Assembly (NCBI GenBank): GCA_003993805.1
Contig: RSEF01000002.1
Location: forward strand, 9,554,667 to 9,618,666
Length of the DNA: 64,000 nucleotides
DNA from: Himantopus leucocephalus
Lineage: Eukaryota > Chordata > Aves > Charadriiformes > Recurvirostridae
Direction of reading: 5' to 3'
In this document: piece by piece, positions 51,046 to 62,515 of the stretch
Layout of the letters: every line of letters starts with the position of its first letter
How positions within the stretch are numbered: position 1 is the first letter of the stretch
Notes under the pieces: model-generated
Seen by the model: only the letters and a program-made list of their open reading frames with translations
Told to the model about the DNA's origin: nothing
The model's database searches: none
Program-made: the position numbers and the translations under genes

Positions 51046-52602
51046 TCCTTAAGGACAAGGGAGCAGAACAGAACTGGCAGATCTTTAAAGATGCTTTCCA
51101 CAGAGCACAAGAGCTCTCAATCCCCAGATGTAAGAAATCACGAAAGGAAGGCAAGAGACCGGCATGGCTGAGTCAAGACCTGCTGGTCAAACTAAAGGGC
51201 AAGAAAGAGATGCGCAGGCAGTGGAAGCAGGGACAGGTATTGTGGGAAGAGTATAGGGACACTGCCTGGTTGTGTAGGGATGGGGTAAGGAAGGCCAAGG
51301 TGCAGCTGGAGCTGAACTTGGCAAGGGACTCAAAGAATAGTAAGAAGGGCTTCTACAGGTATGTCAGCCAGAAAAGGGAGGTCAAATAATGCATACCCCG
51401 CCTGATGAACAAGACTGGCAACCCAGTAAAAAAGGACGCGGAGAAAGCTGAGGTACTCAACAACATTTTTTGCCTCAGTCTTCACTGGCAACCTTTCTCC
51501 CCACACCCCTCAAGTGGATGGACTGCAAGGCAGGGACTGTGGGAGAAAAGTCCCTCCCATTGTACAAGAAGATCAGGTTTGTGACCACTCGAGGAGCCTG
51601 GACATACAAAAGTCTATGGGACCTGACTAGATGCATCCCAGAGTCCTGAGGGAATTGGCTGATGTAGTTGCTAAGCCACTCTCCTTGATATTTGCAAAGT
51701 CATGGCAGTTAGGTGAAGTCCCTGGTGACTGGAAAAAGGGAAACATTGCACCCATTTTTAAAAAGGGTAGAAAGGAAGACCCTGGGAACTACTGACCTGT
51801 CATCTTCACCTCTGTGCCTGCGAAGATTATGGAAGAGATCCTCCTAGAAGGTGTGCTAAGGCACATGGAGGTCAGGGAGGCAATTTGACACAGCCAGCAT
51901 GGCTTCACCAAGGGCAAGTCCTGCCTGACCAACCTAGTGTCCTTCTATGATGGAGTGACTACATCAGTGGACAAGGGAAGAGCTACGGATGTCATCTATC
52001 TGGACTTCTGTAAGGCATTTGACACAGTCCTCCACAACATTCTTCTCTTTAAATTGGAGAGATACGGATTTGATGGGTGGACTGTTCAGTGGATGAGGAA
52101 TTGGTTGGATGGTCACATCCAGAGGGCAGTGGTCAATGGCTCAATGTCCAGATGGAGGTCGGTGACAAGTGGTGTCCCTTGGGGGCTGTACTGGGACCAG
52201 TAATGTTTAATACCTTCATCAATAGGCAGCGGGATTGAGTGCACCCTTAGCAAGTTTGGAGATGACACCAAGCTCAGACATGCAGTTGACATGACCGAGG
52301 GATGGGATTCCATCCAGAGGGACCTGGACAGGCTCGAGAAGTTGGCCCCTGTGAACCACATGAAGTTCAACAAAGCCAAGCGCAGGGTCCTGCACCTGGG
52401 TCAGGGCAATCCCAAGCACAAGTATAGGCTGGGCGGAGAATGGATTGAGAGCAGCCCTGCCGAGAAGGACTTGGGGGTGTTGGTGGATGAAAAGGTGGAC
52501 ATGAGCCAACAACATGCACTCGCAGCCCAGAAAGCCAACCGTATCCTGGGCTGCATCCAAAGAATTGTGGCGAGTAGGTTGAGGGAGGTGATTCTGCCCC
52601 CT
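51046..52602 (+). mobile_element. CR1 LINE: long reverse-transcriptase ORF2 fragment, pseudogenised
   Basis: The longest repeat in the window. It starts in the linker after the endonuclease (EN is absent through 5' truncation) and runs through the whole reverse-transcriptase domain. Landmarks: SRKEGKRPAWLSQDLL (about 51134), KSCLTNL (about 51916), motif [12 protein letters not shown] with the catalytic Asp at 52003-52005 (the usual Ser is Cys), motif B at about 52173-52190, and motif C FGDDTKL with Asp-Asp at 52261-52266. In-frame stops lie at 51628 (TAG), 51793 (TGA), 51886 (TGA) and, in another frame, 51387 (TAA). A one-base loss near 52187 shifts the frame, which is regained by about 52235. 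The element breaks off at 52602 at 'gaggtgattctgcccc', well before its normal 3' end. Confidence 0.95.
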
Positions 52603-52965
52603 GATGTAAAGCACTGGGACAGCTTTAATTGGTACCACCACTTCGGGTCTGTCAGTGACGCACTGCCAGGGGGAGCCAGGAACAGTGGGACTTTCGTCTT
52701 CTGTGGCCCCACCTGTTCTCTCACTCCTTTGCTTTTATTGTCTAGTTTTTCCTTATGTGTAATATACTTTTTGTTCCTTAAGTGAGGAAAGCCTCCCAGG
52801 GGCAACTAAGTTCATTACACAGTCAATGAAAAGGAGAGAGGCACTTCAAAAAGACAATTCACCTATCCTGGAAACATTCCTGAGAGTGGAACAAGCTATC
52901 TATCTTTATTGACTAGAGGATATGGTTATTTTAGACCTATCCACCTAACTGGTGGGCAGATAAAC

Positions 52966-53307
52966 ATGAGATTACTCATAGTTTTTGTATGTGTCCTTAG
53001 CATATTCTGTGACCAATGTTGTGGTCTTCAAAAACTGTGTCTCTTCCTTACACCTTTTTCTGGGATAAATGCGCTCTCCTTCCCCACACCCTCTCTCCCT
53101 AAAAAAAGTGGGTTTTTTTCCTACAATGGGATCAAAAGCAATAGAGCAGCCATATACAAGTTACAGAAATTAATGGAGGACTTTTCTTTAACCTTAGCAG
53201 ATAGAGATATCCCTGTGTTGTACCATATTAAATTACCAAATGTGTCTTCTTTGGGGTTGATTCCACAGTTTGTAAACTCGTTTGTGCAGGGACAGTATTC
53301 ATACTGA
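52966..53307 (+). CDS. Hypothetical 113-codon frame with signal-peptide-like start (doubtful gene)
   Basis: From the ATG at 52966 the frame begins MRLLIVFVCVLSIFC, a basic residue followed by a hydrophobic stretch of about 11 residues, then a Cys-rich turn (DQCCG). This is what a secretory signal peptide or an envelope-type leader looks like. The remainder (to the stop at 53305-53307) shows no domain I recognise. The frame stays open upstream to about 52909 without another ATG. It sits inside the segment that separates two CR1 pieces, so it may come from the inserted element. It may also be a chance frame: several frames of this length are expected in the window. No promoter, polyadenylation site or splice site is assigned. 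Confidence 0.15.
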   Translation: MRLLIVFVCVLSIFCDQCCGLQKLCLFLTPFSGINALSFPTPSLPKKSGFFSYNGIKSNRAAIYKLQKLMEDFSLTLADRDIPVLYHIKLPNVSSLGLIPQFVNSFVQGQYSY

Positions 53308-53348
53308 ACTTTATACAATACCAATCATAAAGTCAGCACTTAATAAGT

Positions 53349-53390
53349 TAATAATAATAATAATATTGCATAATATTAATAATAATAATA
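53349..53390. repeat. (AAT)n microsatellite, compound
   Basis: Two AAT tracts of about four units each flank a short TATTGCATAAT interruption. It may be polymorphic. It lies just downstream of the hypothetical frame at 52966-53307. Confidence 0.85.
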
Positions 53391-54699
53391 CGTATTGCAA
53401 GTCTAAAGGTTTATACTTTCAAGTTTTATTTTCTTTTTCAGGAACTTTGAAAAACACCTTCCACACTATATTTTTGTTTTAAGTCTTAATCCATAATTAT
53501 GGAGAACTGAGGTACCAATGCCAGAGTAACAAGATTAATACCTCTTTGACAGAATTTAATAATATGGTTTTATAATATTTAATTTTGTTCATAAAATATC
53601 TCTCAGTAGGAAACTTTTTTTTACTTACCTAAACATTATTGCTTTAAAACAATTTAATTCATATTTCCTGGCACAAAGAATTTATTATGAAGGCTTGTTG
53701 GGAACAGGTTTTTATAGGCTCATGCAGGGATTAGCTTCAACTTAATTTGGATATTCAACCAATTTTGACAAGTATAGTCCACTGAATGTGGACTAATAAT
53801 ACAGTCCTTAATTCACTTATCCTCTTTTAAATGTTCCAAGCCCTTTAAAATCATATTATATATGTCGTCTGGATAACAAAACCCATGTTGGTCTTGGTTT
53901 TGATCTCTAGAGAAAGTATCCAACCATCAGTGCAGCTGATAACGTTTTTGCCTAAGTGAAATGAGAATGTGGGCAGAACATGGACCATTCCGTAATGTAC
54001 TAGCAGAGAATGTCACTCTCACCAGCAAAAATTCAGCTTGCAATACCAAGCTTTCTGCACAATCCATGGGGAAGCAGAAAGTCCTGCTTCTCTACTGTGC
54101 ACCAACAGCAAATGCCTTCTGTGGCAAAACCAATTTCTAAGCAGCAAAACTCTATTCGTGCCATGCATACACTTAATGAGTTTGAAAATCTGTTCTTCAA
54201 AAAAGCCCAGAGATGTAGATAGTTTGCCATGACGATGCAAAGACAAGCCTATCACTCAATTGCGGCCTGGATCCTACCCAGGTCCAAAGATATGGAGGCA
54301 CCAGTGCGGGCTGGGGCACCTATGGTGCTTGTGGGAGATGGAGCGGTCACAGGGGTACATTTTTGCGATCCTCAAGAGAAGAAGAACCTGAGGAAAAAGC
54401 CCAAAGTGCCTGGCTGGTAGAAAAATGTGTGGACAACAATGAGCAATTGAGATCCACAACTCTATTCAACCTAAGTACTCTGTATGTAGCTAACAGGTGA
54501 TGGCCCAAACACTCCTCTGAGGGCTGTGGGTTTGGAGGACCAATGCAGAAATGGATTTTTAGCCCTACTGTTAGTTGTCTATATACAACAGTGACAGATG
54601 CAAATAATCAAATGCAATCCAAAACCACAAATGAAACTGAGGAGTCAGGTCATGACAGTTTTCTTTCCTTTTCCTCCAAATAGATATTAAATAGTTTCT

Positions 54700-54920
54700 T
54701 GGAGCTGATGTGGAGATGTCAACATAAGAAGGACATGGACCTGTTGGAGAGGACCTAGAGGAGGGCCACAAAGATGATCAGAGGTCTGGAGCATGTCTCC
54801 TATGAAGACAGGCTGAGATAGTTGGGATTGTTCAGCCTGGAGAAGAGAAGACTCCAGGGATACCTTAGAGCAGCCTTCCAGTATCTGAAGGCTGCCTACA
54901 AGAAAGCTGGAGAGAGCTCT
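54700..54920 (+). mobile_element. CR1 fragment, sense, both ends missing
   Basis: It matches the C-terminal ORF2 region: 'cataagaaggacatggacct' (54723), 'aggagggccacaaagatgat' (54759), 'ttcagcctggagaagagaag' (54831) and 'gccttccagtatctgaaggc' (54873). It is cut off in 'aagctggagagagctct' without the 3' UTR or octamer tail. It belongs to the same subfamily as the 51-kb copy and begins close to where that copy stops, so it may be the displaced continuation of that element. Normal CR1 insertions keep their 3' end, so the missing end requires a deletion or rearrangement. Confidence 0.9.
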
Positions 54921-55559
54921 TCTCACTCGCTTTCTGCAGGCACCTACAGCCAGCTACTGACACCAAGCACAGCTCTGGGGAAAAGAGACATTTTCTTTAA
55001 CCCAGCAGAATGATTTTTATATTCTTCTTCAGCACAGTTTGATTTTCACACTCTTTACGGTACTGCAATTTTGTCTTCTAGCAGAAATGATACCGACTGC
55101 CATTTGGCATTGTTGGAGCCCTTTTAGCTGTCAGGGCAGGCAGGGATGCTCTGCCCACAAGCGAGACGCAGCCTTGCTATATGTGCATTGATCCATCATA
55201 AGTTTGTAGTATGTCATGGGTGCTCTGAGCGACACAAACAGTCTTCGATGAGCACCTGCTGCTCCACACTAACAAAATGTAAAAAATAGGGCTATGCAAT
55301 GAAGCTACTTACAAATATGAAATAGGAAAGACAATGCAGCTGGATACATAACGCAGCAGCAGAAGGGCAGGAGCATGTCATTTTAGCTGTCTAGAGAACA
55401 AGACCAAGTGTATATGTCCATGATTTCTTTCTGAGGGATTTAAATCTTAATATTAGCAGCACAGTAATATTTTTATTAAAACTGTACCCAGGCGTTTCCC
55501 AAATCCAGCATATATTTTTAATTACAGTCACTTCTATTTAAGCCCTCCATTGTAGTTTA
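54921..55559. other. Unique DNA, nothing recognised
   Basis: No repeat tail, exon or RNA gene is visible. Confidence 0.5.
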
Positions 55560-56170
55560 ACATCTTTGGTTCTTGGCTTACTACTGAGTAGCATGAAGGT
55601 CAGTGCTTAATGCAGGCTTGCAGTAAATTACACTTCTTCAACTGCACTTTCCATCCACCTTCGTCAAAAATCTTCCAGGAAAACTGCCATTCCCACTAAT
55701 GACAAATTTCATATGCCGGTTGGTCTCTGTCTCACTAACTCCCCTTCCCTGCTAGCATTCAGCAAATGGCTCAATTAGTAGAGACTTTGAGAGATGTTGC
55801 TGCAGGAGATTTGTGAGGAGAGATGCCAGCAGATAAATGTGAGTCATTTTTCAGCTCGGGAGGCTTCAGCTCTGATTGCACAGACTGATTCTACTTAATT
55901 CATTTCTTTCTTTCCCTGTATGTGAGAGAGACAGCAGGTGAATAGTAAAATACAAAAACTGGAGCAAAAATGGGTGTTATTAAAGCGAATCAAAGTAACA
56001 AATGGATTGGCAAGTACACAGGTAGATTATCTGTGATTCATGAGCCTGTATTATTTTTAAAATGCCATTAGCCAGGCAATGACTATATGGAGATGCTAGT
56101 AAATCCCCAAAGTTTCCTGAATTTTATAACTTTCACTGTAAGTCTCTGATTTCCTACAGGTTTGTGGAGG
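55560..56170. promoter_or_regulatory. Strong-looking candidate conserved non-coding element
   Basis: About 600 bp of repeat-free, even-complexity sequence without a frame. Visible cores include an AP-1-type TGAGTCA (55840-55846), CTTAATTCA (55894-55902), TTATTAAAG (55977-55985) and a TCF/SOX-like ATCAAAG (55989-55995). A CR1 3' end inserted immediately beyond it (56182), which marks the right boundary of the clean block. Enhancer function is inferred from texture and motif density, not shown. Confidence 0.33.
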
Positions 56171-56181
56171 TCTAAAGGCTG

Positions 56182-56257
56182 TGCTCATTCTGCTCTGAAC
56201 AGGGGGTTGGAGCAGAGACCTCCCCAGCTCCTGCCCAGCCTGGATGACTCTATGATT
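56182..56257 (+). mobile_element. CR1 3'-end fragment, sense
   Basis: About 75 bp that follow the CR1 terminus: 'ctgctctgaacagggggttg' (56190), a degraded 'gagcagagacctcccc', then 'gcctggatgactctatgatt' (56238) with one recognisable octamer. It is heavily 5'-truncated and moderately diverged. Confidence 0.8.
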
Positions 56258-59200
56258 AGCGCCTCCTGTTTTAAAAAAAAAAACACCAAAACATTATCTC
56301 TCCTGGGAGTGGAAAAATACGTAGTAGAATAAAACTTTGGAGATGGTTCACACAATAAACACTGGATGTGGACAACAGAATTGAAGAGTTCCCAAATACA
56401 ACAGTCTGGAAAATACTGACCAAAAATGCATTTAACTGAGGGGATAAAAGTAATCAATTCACAGTCATATACGCATTTGAAGAATGAAGTTCAGACCCAC
56501 TTTTTGTCAAGTCAACATGGGGCCAACAATAACAACCAAGCAGTACCTGAACAGTCTGCTGTCCAGTATTTTGAATAAGGATGATGGGTTACCTGCTGGT
56601 TCAGAGTAACCTGTTCCAGGCGAGCAACGTGAAACCCATTTTAGAGGCAGACTGTGAACACTCATGACTCATTTCTTCACAGTTCAAGGCGTGAACTGCC
56701 TTAGTTGTGCCGATGGAGCAGCTGGGACTGCCTCCCAGCAGAGAGTGTCCCACAGGAATTCCCCAAAAGAGGGATGGATTTGCAGTTAGAAGCTATGGTC
56801 ATGGCTAGGAAGAAATTAAAATATTCAGATGCAGATAACATGGCTGACAGAACAAAAATTACATAGTGTGAAGCCCTAATTGAACTCACACTCCTGAGTT
56901 GTGAGATTCGTCTCTACTTTACCTTTTTGTTTGCTCATTCTGGAGGTGTGAGCACGGGAAAAGGAGTGTGGCTGATCTTCTAACAGCATCCGGTTCAGTA
57001 ATGATACAAGAAACTCTGGATTTTGGACCATTTTTAGATTTCTTTGGTATAAAGAATGCTGCACCTTCTTAGATGCTTTATGGGGTCCAAGTCTTGCCAG
57101 TCTTTTTTCATATATAACCAGAATTCTGCTTTTTCTTCAGATTCCAGGTTTTATGCTGATTTATTACTAAGCTGATTCCTTGTAGACTTCTCAGTGAAGG
57201 CTTCTAAACTCCACACACCTTAGAGTCACAGAAAAAAAAACTTAAAACTCTGCAGCATGAGTTTTTAAGGGAAGGAGAAATAGAAAATATTGATGGCTTC
57301 TACATATTCAGGAGCTGGCAGGAATTCCTGATGGAAATCAACGGAGATTCTTCTTGACTTCAACAGCAAAAAAAGATTTCACCTTGGGATGATGAAGACT
57401 CACTTGGGGGAAAAAAATAAATCTCCCAGTAGGAAATGAAAGAGTGATTGAAGCTGAAACTTTCTTCAGAAAAGGAGTGGAATCAACAAATTTTGTTTGT
57501 TTCCAACTGTCTAAACAATTCCGTTTAACATAACTATATGAGAACTGGATGTCTTCTGGGTAGAAATTATGTTTTGTTTTAAAATGTAAAGATAGGCACA
57601 TAATGCGGTTAATATGATGTAAGCTAGAGTCTGAATTTGCAGTAATTTAGCTCATCTGTGGTAACTGCCTGTGGGGAGACTTTTACATGGTTATAAATGT
57701 GTGGTAATTTGAGGTTGCCTATCCCTCTTCTGAATTCCCCCTCTTGGAAGTAAATGATCTTACATTCACTGATGGGTAAAAAGGTGCACAGTTATTACTA
57801 AGTAGCCTAACGCTTGTGGCAACTTGTTTGCACGTCCTTAAGATCAGCTAATTACAGTAGGAAAAAAAGAAGTGATTACAGCCATAACAAAGAACTTTGA
57901 AATTATCAGAAGAAAATTATTTTATTTATTGAAATTTAATCTTTTATAAGTTTTCTATTCATGTAAATATCCAAGATTTTTTGCCACTCTTCCTGACTCA
58001 CTAGGCATTATTCACAGGCACTGTTCAAATTTTCAATATTTTTAATCTAGAAAATCAGGTGCCACTCCAGAGTAAATATTCCCTCTTGCTTCTGCTCTGT
58101 CTCTGACTTACAGCTGACCAAAGTGAGAGAGGTTTTTTTTAATTTAGACTGTAAAAACTTTCAGATGATTAATTGTGAACCCAAAGACTAACTTTAGGTT
58201 TGGCTGTCTGTTGGCCAGCTTTCATCAAGAGAAGTATTTAGGATTTCAGGCAGGAAAATGCACCAGCACCAAAGTATGACATCCCTCCTGAAAGCTAGTA
58301 GGTCCTGTGTTCAAAACAAGCAAGCAAAAGTAACAAGTAGTGAACTTGGGATCTCCTCACCATGGACGTTATGGCACCAAAATTTTATGTGGATTCAAGG
58401 GGGAACCTGAAAATGACAATGCTGCCATGCAAGCCTGGGGCTGTAATGTCTTTAACCCCCTTCCTGTCCTCTCCAGTGGATCTAACCCTAGTAACCAGAA
58501 GAGTAATGAAAAACAGAAAAAGAAACTTTGAGAAAACATATCAAATGAAAATTTCTGGATTTAGTTCTTACAATAAAACACCATATGAAAATTCACACTT
58601 TTTCACAATTATTATCAGACACTACACCATTTATTTTCACAACAGTTGTCCAAAAATTATTTCACATGGCTCTGTACTCTCCCTCCAGTAACAAAATTGT
58701 TGACTAACTTTACCGGAAATCTCCTTTAATTAAAGTGGCCACAGAGTTAGCCTTTCAGACAAACATTAAATTAGAAGTGTCCACAGGGTTGCATACAAAT
58801 CAGAATCCACAGTTGCCAGCCAAACCACACACCGTAGATGTGGCTTTGTAGGGAGAACCCAAGAATTTTCATTCCAAAACCACATGTGCCTACCACTATC
58901 TTGTTTAGCTCTAGCAGTAACAAAGCTGACAGCTTGCACGGGAGTCAGCAACTCTATGTCCACACAGTGAAAGACATCTAATAACCCATGCATTGGTTGG
59001 CCTTAGTGAGCAGCCAAACATGCCACAACATGACAAGTTGTCCCTTGAGGCTTTTAATATTGCCAGCAATTTATGTAATTCATGGGGCTGTTCTGTCTTC
59101 TTCTCTAGAAATGTTTCACATACACGTTCCCCAGTCTTCTGTTCCACCTACACTGAATTAAAGAGAAGGGGAGAGAAAGTTCAAGCTGATATTTCCTCCT

Positions 59201-60575
59201 GACTTCATGTGCTTCTTAATTTTTTTTTTACAAAAAATTGAAAAGGAATAGGTGAGGTTGGAAAACAGGCAAAACTACATGTGGCCCAAGTCTGCTGTCA
59301 TCAGTTCATTACATATGTGCAAACTATTTTCACAAGCGTGATGGAAGCAACTCCAAAGTTGGGGAAGAAGCGCTCCACTTCCTGCGCACCCACCAAGCTT
59401 ATAGGATCAGTCATGCTGTGGGAACCTGCCTTGAAGTTCTTGGCCTCGTACGGATCCTGAACACACACTGGTATCTGATGCTTTCCCAGTGTTTCCAAAA
59501 CACCCGGAGAGATCTGTTTCCTTATTCCTTTTCAAGTTACTCCTAAAGGGTTATAAAGCTCGGTTTGAATGCCTTGTTCCCACTAACCAAAGCACGTAAA
59601 GAAGATATCCCCCCTGCTCTACGTACACAGTCTTAAGGATGAGCAGTGATGTCTCCTGAACATCAGAGCTCACAGACAGCAGAAACAAAAACAGCACGTC
59701 TTGTGGGGAAATAAACATTTCATAATTGCTAATGTTTCCTTTTGGATAAGTAAAAAGCCTGAACGCATTAAATAAAAAAAAAAAAAGATTTAATTTCTAG
59801 TTTAAATACAGCTGCAGTGATTCTTATACACCACACAGCTGTTCAGGGGCCTGGCAGCTGTCCATATCTTATGTGTCCTATCATGCGTTTTCCAGTATTG
59901 TCTTCTTGACACATAAAGGCTGTCTTTAACTGTTGGGAAAAGATTATAGTCCTTGTCAGGTAGAGACTGCTGCATAGTTAAACACATCTATGTCTCATCA
60001 CTGCTGGCTTTTGCACCTGTCATGCCTTTTTACTTATCTCCCCGTGACTGCGCTCTTGTTACAAAGGAGAACCATTCAGTTTTGCCATTTCTTTCTCTGA
60101 CATAATCTTACATACTGACGGCAGACCCCAAATTGTACACTTGTTTGTTAGACACAAACCAAAATCATAGCTAACACACATTTATATTGTGCAAATAACT
60201 GGGATGACAAATGTTTCGACCAAAACACCAACAGATGTGTCAGTTCCACTGCCAGTGCAGAGTGGGAAGGGAGGCCGACAAGTTTGCCTGCCAGCACGTG
60301 ATGTCATTCTGAATTCATTTCTCAGAGAATAGAATTTCAGCCTTTATAGAGAAAACGAGAATGAAGAACATCTTACGCAGTACCATGAGCGTTTTTGTAA
60401 ATAAGCTTCTCAATTTTTCCTGCCAAGTTTTATTCCATGCAAAAATAGACGTGGTCGCAATGCTGTTACTCAGACTGCACAGAGAATATGTATTATAACT
60501 TTTAGCTAAAGATATCTTGCAGCTCTGGGAAAGGTTTCCTCCACTCCGGCTTCTGACAGCTTCCAAAATACCAGT
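56258..60575. other. Unique AT-rich DNA, no gene recognised
   Basis: An 11-A run lies at 56272-56282 and a 13-A run at 59774-59786. No family, exon or RNA gene is seen. The frame at 58362-58691 (109 codons, ATG start) resembles nothing known and overlaps another frame. Confidence 0.5.
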
Positions 60576-60700
60576 TACAAAAGCCTCACAAGATGCTTGT
60601 GCAACAGGGGCAACGTTTTCCTTTTACAACTGGAGAAACTGAGGATTGGAGACACAAGGTTCTCCGTAGCACATTGCACATTCATGCCTAGTGGTACGCC
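60576..60700 (+). mobile_element. Possible MIR-type SINE remnant
   Basis: The phrase 'ccttttacaactggagaaac' (60620) followed by TGAGGATTGGAGACACAAGG resembles the MIR landmark 'attttacagatgaggaaactgaggc...agag'. CTCACAAGATG lies upstream in the right order. The downstream part has decayed. The call is weaker than that for the MIR at 39.2 kb. Confidence 0.4.
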
Positions 60701-62077
60701 CTCAATACCTTTGAAGGGTCACTTTAGGAAAAGTCAAAATCAGAGGGAAGGTGCAATATGGCTCTGGGTAACCTGTCTGTGCTTCCTTGGCTGGGATTTG
60801 AGAGTCCTGATTCAGTCTGTGCCTTGCTGCCCACGCATTTACACGGCCCCCAGGTTGGTGCCGGCTCGTGTCCAGCCAGCTCAGAGTACAAGCAGAGGAG
60901 TGCGTTGCTTGCAGCTGTCTGTAGGTGCTGCTTATTATTAAATATAAAAATAACCTTAAAAGAACATTAAGGTTAAGCAGTAGACAAGCGAAGCTTTGCC
61001 TCCTTCATGCATGGCACTGAATCTATTTTTCCATTGTGCTGTTGCGGGTTTTTTTCTTTTTGTAAAACCATAGATTAACTTCTGTATCACTTGTTAGCCC
61101 CACCTTGCCTCCTCCCATATTTGTATATTTGAATTAATTTCATTGTCCTCGTGTTCTAGCATATCAAAGCAAGATGTTTTTACATGATAAGTTTTCTTCT
61201 CTCTGTGCAACTTGGGTAAATAGTTTTCCCAGAAATATTTTACTCACTACTGTGTTACATACGTCACCTGTAGTTTGTAGTTGAGGTAGAGTTTTACTAG
61301 GTAACTATTGCACAAAGGACATTCCCTGGCTCTATTTACCCTTAATCTGGGAAACAACCACAAGTTGCTATTCCTGTGTACCTAAAGATAGAGAAAAAAT
61401 ATTAGTTCAGAGACAATATGTTATCGTATTTTATAATGCATATATCCTTTTTGGCTATTCACTCTGGGCACAGGTAAGTTCATTTTTAACCTTAATTCTG
61501 AGTCCAATACCTTGTGGCATGTGAAAGTATGTAGCACTGAAGTCTGTTTACAGAGTTATTAATTTCCTGGATTGTTTTGTTTTAATAAAGGAAAAGAGGA
61601 GGCCCTCTGGAGCTCAGCAGGTGAGCAGCTCATCACATGTACCAGCTCTTCATCCTTTCTCAGATGCATATATTACATATTGAACAACAGAAATGTATTT
61701 TGGACGGACTCTGTACTTTGATTTTCAAATGTTAACAAGATGGTAAATGGGAAGAATTTCTTTCCAGAATAAAGCTGAACACCTCTCTTAGCCAAAAGCT
61801 ATTTTCAGACTAAGTTTGAGACTTCTCAGCCCTGCTTTTCCTCAGGTCTCCTGAAGAAAGAGTTTTTATAGAAAAGGAATTATGAAAGCTTTTGCAAGAG
61901 CAATGGAGATGGGATTAACCTGTGCTATCTTTCAACCACAGCTTTTTCACAGTAGCAAATTTGCACTTTCTTTTGAATCATAGAAACAATGTTTTGTTTT
62001 CTTCTTCCTTTTTTCACAAATGGGAAGTCTTTTTGGTCAAGCTTTCAAACAAGTCCACACCAAAAATTAGAAATATT
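60701..62077. other. Unique DNA, no gene recognised
   Basis: No gene or repeat is recognised. Confidence 0.5.
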
Positions 62078-62515
62078 CACAGAATCATAGAATGATTTAC
62101 TTTGGAAGGGACCTTAAAGATCACCTAGTTCCAACGCCCCTGCCACGGGCAGGGACACCTCTCACTCAGAGGTTGCTCAGAGCCCCATCCAACATGGCCT
62201 TGAACATCTCCAGGGATGGGGCCTCCACAACTTCCCTGGGCAACCTGTTCCAGTGTCTCATCACCCTCAGTGTGAAAAATTTCTTCCTAACACCTAATCT
62301 AAATCTACCCTCTTCCAGTTTGAAGCCTTTACCTCTCATCCTATCACTACATGCCCTTGTAAAATGTCCCTCTCCATCTTTCCTGTAGGCCCCCTTCATA
62401 TACTGGAAGGCCACTATAAGGTCTCCCCGGAGTCTTCTCTTCTCCAGGCTGAACATGCCCAACTCTCTCAGTCTGTCTTCATAGGAGAGGTGCTCCAGCC
62501 CTCTGATCATTCTCT
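62078..62515 (-). mobile_element. CR1 LINE 3' end, antisense, with 114-codon ORF2 remnant
   Basis: The complement of the CR1 3' end begins at 62078 ('cacagaatcatagaatgatt'). On the minus strand a continuous frame from 62510 down to 62166 carries the C-terminal ORF2 region, with blocks [20 protein letters not shown] and [20 protein letters not shown], ending ALSNL then stop. The 3' UTR is about 85 bp. The open frame indicates a fairly young copy of the same subfamily as those at 12.9 and 54.7 kb. It is 5'-truncated, has no catalytic motif and is inactive. Confidence 0.95.

Larger units (their letters stand above)
52603..54699. other. 2.1-kb unassigned segment between two CR1 pieces (possible nested insertion)
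   Basis: The left CR1 stops at 52602 and the right CR1 piece resumes near 54700, only some tens of bases further along the CR1 consensus. The DNA between would then be an insertion into one CR1, or the product of a rearrangement. It contains an open frame with a hydrophobic N terminus (52966-53307) and an (AAT)n microsatellite. Its left end starts with TG (TGATGTAAAGC), and both edges contain CTGATGT. I could not identify long terminal repeats or a known transposon. Family unknown. Confidence 0.4.

Noticed and set aside
58362..58691. 109-codon frame starting with ATG
   Set aside because: A second overlapping frame and the lack of any domain or conserved pattern point to chance.
62166..62510. 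Conserved-looking 114-codon antisense protein
   Set aside because: It is the C-terminal ORF2 remnant of a CR1, not a host gene.
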